A DNA stretch of 64,000 nucleotides. Origin: Acanthaster planci. Taxonomy: Eukaryota; Echinodermata; Asteroidea; Valvatida; Acanthasteridae. Below are positions 8,808-20,300 of the stretch, piece after piece. Positions within the stretch are counted from its first letter, which is position 1, and every line of letters begins with the position of its first letter. Under the pieces are notes generated by a model. That model did not search any database, was not told where the DNA came from, and was given only the letters and a program-made list of their open reading frames with translations. Where the stretch lies: NCBI RefSeq assembly GCF_001949145.1, contig NW_019091357.1, positions 223,746 through 287,745 of the forward strand, written 5' to 3'. The position numbers and the translations under genes were made by a program.

Positions 8808-11800
8808 TTTCCTTGGAGCCAGCTTGTGAGATGTCAGGTTTATCAACTTTGCCACTTTCAATGTGATGGCCTGAATCAGCCACTGAATCCTCAGTAGCGC
8901 CTGTAGTGGAGACTACACCAGAATCCATGCAGGGGTCACAGGATGAATTTTGTGCGGTGTCACTTGTGCCTTTGGTTGTGCTGTTTGAAGAAACACTGGG
9001 TCCACTATGGGCAGTGTCGACAGTAGTCACCCCAGGTGTATCACTGGTGACCCCACTGGCTGTGTCCTGGGTTGTGTCACTACTTGTATGTGAGCACAGG
9101 TCATCCTTCTGTCCATCAACCTCTGCCACAGAGCTATCACTGTTTATAAGACTTTCACATATCGGACGGGATGAAGGTTGATGTTTAACATCCAGACTTA
9201 TATCTCTACTCTCAGACACACTTTCAGCTTTTGGTGAGTCACAGGGCGGTGTATCAAGACTACGCTCACCATCATCGCAATCCATCTGCTGTTCTGGACA
9301 CCCTGCACTCTTTGCACTTGATCTGGTGTCTGTTAATTCTAAAGCAAAGTAGGGGTGGAAAAGTAAAGAGTGCATGACTGATGATGATTTAGAAGATTTA
9401 TCAAAGAACTTGATGTGAAAAGACAGCTGGTGGTGCTCAAGTACAATATTTCTCATGTCATGAGTTTGAATCCCCAACATGCTCTTAAAATGACTTGTTT
9501 ACATCCAGCAAACAGATTTTGTACAGTGTTACATATTAGCTTTGATCAGAACATTTTTGAGGCCAGCATGGTTACATTTGCAAAATTCATGAAATAAGCA
9601 GACTTTGCAGAAACACTGGAAAACAGAGAATGGTGAACGGCTACTAACAGATACAATGTTGATATTTTTACCTGATGTGTCGGCAGTTGGCTGAGAGTCA
9701 ATGTGATTCAAAGATTCATTGGACGGTTCTTCTGTTATTGTGTGCATATCACGATCTGGTGAACAGGCTTGAAAAACACAGCAAACAACAATATCACTCT
9801 TTACTTTCTTTTACCCTCCTCCATGCTGCTGCTACTGTATATAGTTTTCTCCGGATACATTAACATGTTGAAGAAAGCTTGCTCTTGTTTTCTTTGTTAT
9901 TTAAAATCTAATATAACTAAGGCATTCTGCCGGAAGATTCTCGAAGAGTTGCTCATCCAAATCAAAGATTCCATGGATTGATTTGTTATTTTTTATTTTA
10001 TGACACACATCTGCATGATATGTTTACAGTGACTGCTGAACATTGTCTTGGTAGTTGTGATTTAATTTGGGATTTTTGCCCTGCCCGATGTGTATTATAA
10101 CACCATACACCCAGTGTTTGCCCTCAAAGGTTTGTGAAAAAACCACAAGCATGTTAAGGGCAAAAATCCAAAATTCATTAACATCTCCCCGGTTAAAATC
10201 CATCCTTAGAAATACTGCTGCTACATCTGACTCAAACCTGCCAGCCGACACCGGCAAGCTTGGTGGTCGAGTGGTTAAGACATCTGCACTAGTGAGCAGG
10301 AGGTCGTGGGTTTGACTCCCACCCAAGTATGCTTGTATTTTTTTTTCTCACAAGTCTTCAGCTGCAAGGACTGAGTATACAGTATTATAATACATGTTAG
10401 GCGGGGCAAAAATCCAAAATGAATTAACATCTCTCCGGCGCAAATCTATCCTTGGAAATAGTTGTGATTTGGTCAAGACCATCACAAGACCAGTCACAAG
10501 ACCATCACGANNNNNNNNNNNNNNNNNNNNNNNNNNNNNNNNNNNNNNNNNNNNNNNNNNNNNNNNNNNNNNNNNNNNNNNNNNNNNNNNNNNNNNNNNN
10601 NNNNNNNNNNNNNNNNNNNNNNNNNNNNNNNNNNNNNNNNNNNNNNNNNNNNNNNNNNNNNNNNNNNNNNNNNNNNNNNNNNNNNNNNNNNNNNNNNNNN
10701 NNNNNNNNNNNNNNNNNNNNNNNNNNNNNNNNNNNNNNNNNNNNNNNNNNNNNNNNNNNNNNNNNNNNNNNNNNNNNNNNNNNNNNNNNNNNNNNNNNNN
10801 NNNNNNNNNNNNNNNNNNNNNNNNNNNNNNNNNNNNNNNNNNNNNNNNNNNNNNNNNNNNNNNNNNNNNNNNNNNNNNNNNNNNNNNNNNNNNNNNNNNN
10901 NNNNNNNNNNNNNNNNNNNNNNNNNNNNNNNNNNNNNNNNNNNNNNNNNNNNNNNNNNNNNNNNNNNNNNNNNNNNNNNNNNNNNNNNNNNNNNNNNNNN
11001 NNNNNNNNNNNNNNNNNNNNNNNNNNNNNNNNNNNACCAGTCACAAGTAACAGTGTGAACAATGACAATGGAATGCTTTGGTTGCAGTCCATGAATAGCT
11101 TGTGAGTTGAATTCAGACTGGAGGTCTTGTGCTGGTCTTGTGTGGGTCATAAGTGGTCTTGACCACAACACTGGATGTTTTTACAGTACTTTCGAGAAAT
11201 TTGATTCAAAAGTATCTTCTGGACTCACTTGGATCTCCAAACAAGACTTCGGCAGCCTTGTAGTAGTAGCCGTCAGCTGACTTTGGTTTATTAATTGAAC
11301 AAAGTTGTAAACCATGAACCACCTGCATTCCAAACATCTGAGTGTTGTGGGGCTTATACAGCTCGGACTTGATCCTACGAACACCTTTCTTGCGAAGACT
11401 TGGCGCTCGAGACAACTTCATTACAGTCAAGTGGGGCTTGAAACCACGCTCCCCGGTTGAAACCAACTGGTACTCTGAGAAACATTTCTCTACTGTGTCT
11501 GTTGGTTTAAATTATGGGAAAAAGGTATAAAATCAATGAAAATGAGATCAGATTTGAGAGATTTACTGAGAAAACTGAACCAAATAAATATAAGACTGTT
11601 AAAGATATGGCTTTATTTGACAGGATGTCTAACTTTACAAATTCAAATCATCTTGATGCAACGATTTCAAAAGCTCTGCTTCAGTTTTCAAGATGCAAGC
11701 AGATTTTCTTCCTCTAAATCTTACACAAGAAGTCTTGAGCGATAAGAAGAGTTGGTAGAGTTCATTAGATTTGTGTTAAGCCCTTGTGTGACATTTACTC

Positions 11801-14800
11801 TCCACTTGATTTCCTGTTGACTGTCATGTTCTCTCAAGCTGAGCTCCATAGGGACCTGGCTGAATGCTAAGTTCAGTCATGACATCTTCACATTCATCAG
11901 AAATTCTAAGTGCTAGCCATCAATCTGCCTGTATGTTCCATTGGTGTCTGTCATCTTAATCCAATTACACCTTCCTATTTTCTCTCTCAGGCTTACTCAG
12001 TTCATAACCTTGCCTCCCTCAGGAAAACCGTTCATTCTCACCTCATTTCCTTGACATGATTAAGTTCCCAACACTTTTAACTGCTCCAAGGCTACAGAAT
12101 GTTCCCACACCCTATTTTTCTCACTTTAATCTGCCATCTTTGTCATTTCCTATGACACTATGGTATCTTCTGAAATACACTACTGCTTCTTAATTTTTCT
12201 TTCTTTACCTGCTATCTCATAAAGGCTCTCCAAGATGTTATCCTGATCCTTAATCTTAGCAAACATGACTTGGTTGTTGAAATGGCCCAGTCCTCCAAAC
12301 AAGATACTCAGTTTCTCCTTCATGAAGCGTGGACTCAGAATTCGATGACACTCATTCAAGGCTATCTTAGCTCTGACAAGCAAACAAGAAATTTAATGAG
12401 GAGATTCTTGCAAAAGACTTTTTGAAACATAAGGGAATAAGTCTGACTTTTATTAGTGCAAGAAAGGTGGCAGTCAAGATAGACAAACAAGATGTGCTGA
12501 AAAACTTTTCCAGTAATTTTAGGATGCTGCCACAAATGATAAGTTTTTCACACGTACTATAAGGATTTGCCTTCCCCTTCAAAACTCTTGAGATACATCA
12601 AGTTAAGGAAAAATAGAAAAGACAAGGTTTGCACCAACTATCAGCAATATGTTGGGATCTGTGCTTATCCTTTCATGTCAAAGCACCACAGCGCCTTCAA
12701 CCATCACTGCACAAAGCAAACAACCCAGTAAGAGTTTAGATGAAGAACGTGTCCATGTGTAACCTGCACATCATTGTCAAACAACTCTGACATACATGAG
12801 TTGTACCAACCTTTCAACATCCTCCTCAGTTGCTAGGTGCATCACCATGATGGTTAGATGCAGCGTTGCTATAGGAACCATTGCATCCTTCAACTTTTCA
12901 TCTCCAGACAGGACCGTCTGCTGGACATCTCTCAAGGCCTCATGGATCTACATCAAAAACATTTTTAACAGATTTACAATATTTATAATTAGCAACAGGA
13001 AGGTAAATAAAAACTGATTCAAGCATGAGCTACACGTCGCTCGTATCCAAAGGTCAAATAGAATCGTTAAGGTAAGTCAAAGAGTTGTGAGAAGGCCTCC
13101 TCTAGAATACCTGAGGATTGGAAACCTGAACTGCTACAAAGAAGTTAGGAGCTAGTCTCTTTGTCTTCTTCTCAGAGCCTTCATCTCCACCTCCTGCCAA
13201 GGATTCCTCGACCTTCTCAGACCCTTTCCTCTTTCTCTTCTTGACCTTGACTCCTTTCAAGCTTCTGTCTTTAGAGGCATCTTGTGCTAGGTGGGGGAAA
13301 ATGAGGATTCAACACAAATAACTTCTAATTACAAATGCAAAGTCCCACAATTCCTGGCACAAGAATTTCCTTCAACCATTCCTTCCCATTCCCTCCCCAC
13401 AACTGATCACCATACCTCTTGTAGCATCTCCAAGTGACCTTGACCTTTCAAGACTATGTCGCAGGAGGCTAGGGTCAATGCCAAGCTCTTCATCTATTAA
13501 GAAAAGATACGATATACAGCTAAATAGTTGGTTAACTCTTTAGTTGTAGAGGTTTGCTCTGTCCATTGTCAGTAGTCTCCTGATCACAAATGAAGCTTAC
13601 TGTCCGAAACTTTGAGTAACTCAGATTATTTTCAGAATCACACATACTCGTAAAAGAGCTATCCTTGCCCGGCGCTACCACAAACCTCTACAACTAACTA
13701 ACTACTTTCACCATGTAAAGCTTTACAGCTCATCTGGTTAACTCTTGGTTTGTACTAATATTTGCTTGCTTTGATTTCAATGCCAAAATTCTTGTCACTT
13801 TGAAACTTTTTCATGAACCATTATGAATAGAAAGCTAACTTTTTTCAAACCCTTTTTAATTAAAGTCTGATTTCCAAGAAAATGGAAAGGCTTCATAAAC
13901 TTTGGGTAAATTCACATGCCAAACAGGCCAAGATCTTACCTTCAGTTGTTAATGGCGATTTAGTTACATGCTGTGAATAATCCTCACACATGCTAGAGTC
14001 CGACTCAGTGGACTGTTTAGTTGACGTCATGTTAACAGAAATTGAGTTTGCCTCAAATATATCAAAGCCACCCACACTAGTTAAGGTTAGCTTTACATCA
14101 CCAGTAGCTTCTATGGTCACAAGTTCAGATGCAGTTCGCATGCTGTTTGTGTCAGTACCATCAGCTTGTTGATCCAGACTTGTGCTGGGTGGGCTTGGTG
14201 ATGCCCGACGAGGTATCTTAGCGTGGAAGGATGCTGTCCCCGTGGCAGGGTTCAAGGTGATGGAACATCCATCCTCATCAATGAAGCTCTCGCTCCAGTC
14301 ATATTTAAGGCACACTGCATCCTTTGCAGTATTATGCCGAGTGTTGTGTGCGGAGTCAGAGCTAGTGTGCCTGCTGGATGCATGTTTGCGTTTAGCTGCT
14401 TTCTTGTTAACTCTGCTAGCCATGCTTGCATCCAAGTTAATACAGAAGTCAACTGGTTTAACCAAGTTATAACCCAGGTTACTGTTTTCCTGGTTTATAC
14501 ATGTAGATAGCAGTATCACTCGCCTCAAACTGCTGATGCCTTTTTTGTTTTCCAAATTTTCTTGGTTAATTAGATGGCATGTACATGTGGTTTCCTCACT
14601 TCTTCTGAAGGCTGACAAGTTAACTGGTTTAAACCAGTTTAGAAAAGAGTTGGTGATTGGATTAATGAATTTGTGCCCCTGGTCAACGAGCACAGACAGC
14701 AGATGATAGTTAGGGCCCTTACAATAAGGGTAGACTCTGCTCCAGACATTAATCATGCAGACGCATTTACTGTATATATTTTTCTACAAGGTTGTTAATG

Positions 14801-17386
14801 GTTAAGTCTGCTACAAGCCCAGTTGATGACATGCGTGGATTAAATAAGAGTTTTGATGGTGACCTGACAAGTCAGGAAACAACCACAGGACATACGAACG
14901 CATAAAGCAGACTCAAGAAAGCACAGGCAAAATGTCAGGCATAGGAAAGCATTCCACAACTCACACAGGCTGATGTCTGTCAAGTCAGCTAAAGATCGGC
15001 TGAATGTTGAATCAGGCGAGTCGAAATCATGTGGGGCAAGGGCATACAGGTCAATATCACCCAGACGATCCTGGTAACCAGATTCATAGGTGTCATTCAG
15101 GAAATCCTCATCAAGGTCCTCCTCAGATATTCCATTGGAGGTTTCTTCACTCTCACCATCTCTGGAAGGGGTGTCTGTGGGACTGGAAGATGAGTCCTTG
15201 TCACGGGTCAAAGCCAGGTCAGCTAACAAGAAGTCCTTGTTCTCGCTAGGACTGTTGATTCCTGTGGAGAACAAAGCGCCCTCATTCAACTCACTGGTCA
15301 GCACAAGAAGTTCCTTGTTCAGCCGGAGAGACTTGGAGAGATGGTCAGAAGAGGTGAAAGTCTTAAAAGATGCACCTCCTTGGGGGAAACGACAAACCTG
15401 GATTGCGCCAAGAGGAATATGGCCACGAGAGAGAGGAGCTTTGGTGACAACACCGATCTGTAAGACATAAGGATAGAAAGAGAAAAACAAGATTTGTGAC
15501 AATGTTCTTTAATAAACAAATTCAGCAATTCTGCTTTACAGTTTCTAAAAATGTACACTTCAGAAAGTACCGTATCAGGTAGTACTGATGCCATGCAGAA
15601 GATCAAGAAAGGTTAGCTACATGCTTAATGTATTTGACAACGGCACAGAAACAGCATATGTATCTGCAAAAGGAAGACATGTACATGCAGAGAAAGGTGC
15701 ATGCAAATTTCTATGGACAATTTTTACCGTACAAAAGGAAGTAACACAATTGAACACCAGCAGATTAAACAAACCATCAATGCACAAGAATACACAATGT
15801 CTGTTTACCTGTGAATGGTCCAAACTCCTAGGAAGAATAAAAGTATGATGCGTGCAAACAAAACAGCCACGAAACGTGTTAATGATCGATGAGTGAACCA
15901 CATGTCCAATGTCAAGTTATTGCCAGTTGTTAATTGTTCTTAACAATCCAAGGTTGATGGGATTAAGTGGTACTGCATTTTTAACCCTCAAGGCCTCAAA
16001 TCCTCTGAAATTGAACATGTTTTTGAAAACAAACCTGGATCCAGAACAGAAGACATAAGGTACAGTTACCCAGTGATTGATGTTCTAATTTTGTTGGAAT
16101 GCAATTCTGTTTCTTCGCAAAGGAGCCATTAGTTATTGGCAGTGTTTGTTTCACACGAATCTGGATCACGATAAGTGATCTGTCAATTTACAGACACCAA
16201 AACTCACCTAATGGATGGTGCAAACCAGTGTTACCATCACTGATCAAAATCCAGATCCGTGCGAAACAAACAGGTCCACAAAGTACTGTACACATGTATT
16301 ACATGACTGCAGAAATACGATGGTTCAAAGCAATCAGGAACCATGAATAGACACTGAATATCAGAAAGGTGAGCATGTGGCCTAGTGGTTAGGGTTTCTA
16401 CCTTCTGATTATGAGGTTGGGGGGTCTAAATCCAGCTGGTGGCAGCTACATGTATGTGCCTCTTTCCACCCAGGAGTAGATGGGTAACTGTGGGGGCAGA
16501 TGTGGTTAGGGTTAGCCATTTGCGTCAAAATGGCAGGATAAAGTTACTATACTCCCAAGGGCGCTGAATTGGTTTCAGGAATGTTCAGATGTTGGGGGAT
16601 CAATGTGCAGGGATAATAACAACAACATGCCTTGATCACCTTCATCGTGAACACCTGTATGTTTCGCGCTTAATAAAATGTGACCACTATTATAACTGGC
16701 CAACAATATTTTGATAGAAATATCAGTAGATATGACAGGTATGACTAGAAATGAGACAGAGATATACTCACCATGGGAAAGACACCTTCTGTTAGAATGT
16801 AATCCACAGTTTCTACTGCTTCTTCTTCTTCTTCTTTAGGTCTTAGATCATAGTCATCCCATTCAAGTTCTGCATCATGCAATGTTGGACCACCACCATG
16901 ATGTAAGTGAGAGCTCCTCTGTCGAGTGGTCTGCTTTCCTGTTGGTTTCTCTGAACTAAATTCGTAATGGTCCCATTCTAAATCAAAGTCCGGTGGATGC
17001 GGTCGATAATTGTTATGGGCATGGTTACTGTAACCTTGACTGCTGTGGATGCTATGGTGATGATTGCTGTGGTTGTTATGGTAACCACCACGCCCAGTGT
17101 TGCTACCACCTCGGCCACGCCGGTTGCCGTAGTTATTATAGGGGCGGGGTGGTTTCGGGACGGAATAGACAGAGACAGAGTTGTTGTAGTTGCTGTGGGC
17201 AGGGCTTGGTCGTGGGGGAGGACTGCCGTAGTGGTTCTGATGGTAACCTCGGTGTGGACTCTGGTATCCCCCAGAGTGATGGGATGACTCACCTGCTGAG
17301 CGGTGAGGAGGAACTTGGACTTGATGATGGTGATGAGTGTGGTGATGGGGATTGGGATGGTACATGCGACCGTACGCCTGAGACAT
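8800..17386 (-). CDS. AKAP7-like protein: 2H phosphoesterase domain with long N-terminal and C-terminal extensions
   Basis: Ten exons give 1016 residues: 17386-16772, 15457-14967, 14424-13940, 13493-13416, 13286-13111, 12947-12811, 12372-12209, 11498-11229, 9767-9672, 9338-8800. Phases agree throughout. The start is fixed by an in-frame TGA 15 bases upstream. Residues 1-205 are rich in His, Tyr, Asn and Gly with RGRGG/GRGG motifs; 206-530 are acidic and low in complexity; a Lys-rich stretch precedes LAPNFFVAVQVSNPQ. The 2H domain covers about 600-805, with both catalytic HxT motifs intact (HLT 645-647 in ATLHLTIMVMHLA; HLT 738-740 in FKPHLTVMKLSRAP) and the family ending DGYYYKAAEVLFG. The tail 806-1016 is Ser/Thr/Asp-rich, and I see no clear counterpart of the PKA-RII binding helix of vertebrate AKAP7. 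Vertebrate AKAP7 is about 350 residues or less, so both extensions are unusual. In mouse AKAP7 this domain is a 2',5'-phosphodiesterase; the same activity here is inference. The exon 2/exon 3 junction (GT at 14966, AG before 14424) is the least certain. Confidence 0.85.
10156..10465 (+). repeat. tRNA-like sequence flanked by about 60-bp direct repeats
   Basis: Near-identical segments beginning GGGCAAAAATCCAAAAT and ending ATCCTT(A/G)GAAATA lie at 10157-10217 and 10402-10461. Between them, 10257-10330 resembles a tRNA of the Ser/Leu type: A-box-like TGGTCGAGTGGTTAAGA, B-box-like GGGTTTGACTCCC, followed by a T run. The putative anticodon stem encloses an 8-base loop and the acceptor stem is weak, so it is a tRNA-derived repeat (SINE head) rather than a working tRNA. 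It lies in the 2H gene intron. Confidence 0.6.
10460..11171. mobile_element. Foldback element with tandem-repeat arms, interior lost in an assembly gap
   Basis: The left arm begins GTTGTG..GGTCAAGACCA and continues as 11-12-base units (CACAAGACCAGT). The right arm is the inverted equivalent (GTCTTGTGCTG, GTCTTGTGTGG, GTCATAAGTG) ending GGTCTTGACCACAACA. Everything between 10511 and 11035 is N. The sequence shows inverted arms of short tandem repeats; that the gap arose from this structure is inference. It lies in the 2H gene intron between exons 8 and 9. Confidence 0.65.
10511..11035. other. Assembly gap (525 N)
   Basis: Undetermined bases. Apparent long frames across it are artefacts. Confidence 1.
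13525..13705. repeat. Inverted-repeat (MITE-like) insertion in an intron
   Basis: TTAGTTGTAGAGGTTTG at 13540-13556 is perfectly inverted as CAAACCTCTACAACTAA at 13681-13697. The interior is about 125 bases and non-coding. The right flank (ACTACTTTCACCATG..AAGCTTTACAGCTCA) resembles the flank of the inverted repeat at 52878-53017, so the two may belong to one family. It lies in the 2H gene intron between exons 3 and 4. Confidence 0.65.
16365..16680 (+). mobile_element. tRNA-derived SINE, diverged copy
   Basis: Promoter A-box-like GTGGCCTAGTGGTTAGGGTT and a decayed B box (GGGTCTAAATCCAGC), then the body words CCACCCAGGAGTA, TGGTTTCAGGAATGTTCAGA and TGTGCAGGGATAATAA. It is clearly the same family as 62676-63053. 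It lies in the first coding intron of the 2H gene. Confidence 0.75.
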
Positions 17387-20300
17387 GGGGACAGTAGCTC
17401 AGGGATGCTAGGAAGGGGAGGACAGATGGTTGGATGACCAGATGAATGGACGCAGAATGACTGGTCATTGCTTAGTTGATACTTATCCAGTTACCGGCAT
17501 CTGCAGAAAGATCAAATAGAATGAGACAAGATTTCAGTTTACAACAACCTGTAACCTGTAACTGACATCCAGCTTTTATAAAGTTACTCCAAACTTCACA
17601 TAATTTGTCTTGGTTGCTTGAAACCTTTCTTATCTTTGACCGTATTATGGACAATTACAAAGGCAGGTGATGGCACCTTGCAAGAACCTTTTACTTATTT
17701 GCATGTATCACTACACGACTTTCTACATAATTTGACAATGTTCCATTCTGCTCCATCTGTAATGTTATGAAATTATTTTTACCACTGCACTCGTACACAA
17801 TGAATTGTATAATACCTAAGTGTTAAAATTTGTACAGCAAAACAGAACAAGGATACCATTTACATGTACATCACCAAACACAACGGCTACTGTATGAACA
17901 CACTGGCCTGTCGGGCGAGTTCCTTCAACTGACTGGAAACAGATGTTTAGGAAAAAACGACAAATTACTTCAAAACCAACACGAACTCCCCTCGGCATCA
18001 CAACAGAATCCAAAACTTGAAGGGAAGTGAGCCTTTCAATCGGTAAATCTGCTTTCCGCCCCTGAATGCCCAATACAAATATCCTTCAATTTCCTTGGTT
18101 TCATGGGGCCATTTCGGCAGGTCTTGTTAATAGATGGCAGATGTCGACAGGGTAAGATTGATACCTGACTAGGGCTCCCTCTGGGGTTAGGAATCAGCCA
18201 AGTCATCTAGGGTACCGGTACATTGAGTGAACTGATACCTGGATCCTATCAATGTGTGTACATGTACATTGTGCGTGTGGTTTCCAGGGTACTAAGAGTA
18301 GGAACACTGACAGTCTCAGGCGGTGATGGACCATTTCCTGTCGCGGATAACTTTGTACGATTGCAGTATCAAGATGTAACTTAAGTACTGCTCCAAAACT
18401 GGTAAACACAGGCACTCTGAACAAGCACATCTGGACCTACATCATTAAAAATATTCTGAACAGCTACACGTAGTTTGCACAGAAAAACAGGCAGCAAACT
18501 GTCCCTTTTGAAATTTAAACTGAAAAACTTACAAATCTACAAATCTACCGGTACATGTGTACACTACTTGAAGAGATCCATCAAAAAGTCAGCGGAATAA
18601 GGTTGGCCATGTACAGGAAGTTTGGCAGGTTATTACTAATACTTCTCAGATGGCAGTTTGAATGACCCGGCCAAGATTAACCACTCGTTTTCTTAGAATT
18701 ACCCTTCTTGGGGGTTATTATTTATTTTTATTAATTAATTCTTAATCTTTTTCAAAAGTTAAGTTCTTGTGTAATTTCCTTTACTCAATTTCCTTTAATT
18801 AAATCACATTAATCAGCTAACTTTCAGGATGTTGATTTTCATCTCCAACTTTCAATTTACAAATGCACCCTCCCTGAAACTCTAAATATTGCCCTACATG
18901 TACATGGTTTTGATGAAATTTCAGATGCTTCATGCTCCGAGCTTCAAGATGCGCTAAAAATCAGCTTTCGATTTGTGAAATCTACCAGAATAGCTAACCC
19001 AGCATGCCATGGTATGGAACATTTCTGCACAAACGGATAGGGTATAAGTTACCAAAACTCCTCAACAATAATTCCGCGAAAAAAGGTGAAGCTTTCTAGA
19101 CATTTTACTCACTAAAAACAGGCATTTTGTTGTTGTTGTTGTTGTTGTTGTTCATTCAAACACAAATAAAGTGTGATTGGGGGATGTTTTTGGCAACTGT
19201 TCAGCAACATGTACATGTACTTGTGAACTTCATACTACCGGTAATTAAAATTGATTTTGTTAGGGCTAGGGTTAATTTGCTTCTCTACTGGGTGAAAGGT
19301 GTTGACATTTTCCCATAAATTTGTGAAAAAATGTGTGAATATTTTCCCACCTGTGAAAATTTTTCCCACCTGTGAAAAAAGGTGTGAAAATTTTCCCACT
19401 GAGGGGAAAATTTTTCAAAATTTGTGAAATGAATAGGCCAATTCATTTTCATAGATGGGAAAGTGTATAAAAATTGTCCCACTTTTGAGGTTACCGTAAC
19501 TTTCAATTGCACTGTACTGTACATGTACATTATACTTTGACTGTTAATATGATTACGATTCAGCTTAAGCACACAAGCACGAGTGGAACACGGAATAATG
19601 TAGTGTGTCTGTGTCCCATAAACATCCCACGTTTGAATTTCAAGTAACCTTTGCAGCTGTGCCTTTTTGCTTTAAGTGTAAAACAGTGCAATGCATGGGC
19701 TTAAAATATCGCATCATGCAGGGTTTGATATGAACCACACAACACAGTTATACATGTATGTCACACCGTTTGTTGCCATGGATCGACCAATCAGAATTCA
19801 AGTCTGTTTTGAAGATAAAGGTGCATATGTACAATGTATGCATGTACTGATACCAGTATGCCCTTACCAATGTGCAGGAGCAACAGACCCCGAGCTGGAC
19901 TAAGAAAGGGTACAATTTTCCAAGCAACAAAGGCTCGTCTGGTACCTGTATGATAATACATTGTAACTACGCATCGCTGATTCATGAAATACTATGAAAC
20001 ATAAGGATTGCAACCAACAAAAGGAACACTTTCGACCAACATGGCTCTTTTGAAATGATGCGCAAGAGGAAGCTTCTGCTCAGGGAAGATACCCCGGTAG
20101 AGTCCAACAGGAAGACGTCTAACTCTGGTCAGTCAGTCATTGGTGAAATCACGTTATTATTCCTCTATCACGGATCCATTTCTTGCTACTCTCTCAATTT
20201 GGCACAATTATTTCCACGTCACCAGTACCCCGTGGTCTGGTTCCACACAGTCTGAGTTGTGTATTCAAGGAAGTGGCTACCCGGTAGTTAACCATACTCG

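Noticed and set aside
10257-10330. Functional tRNA gene
   Set aside because: A and B boxes are visible, but the anticodon loop has the wrong size and the acceptor stem does not pair fully; better explained as a SINE head.
10394-11171. Frames of about 200 codons across both strands
   Set aside because: They run through the N gap and are artefacts; the same holds for frames over 47238-47904.
16978-17397. Open frames on both strands opposite the His-rich exon
   Set aside because: They are shadows of 2H gene exon 1 with composition forced by CAC/CAT-rich sequence.
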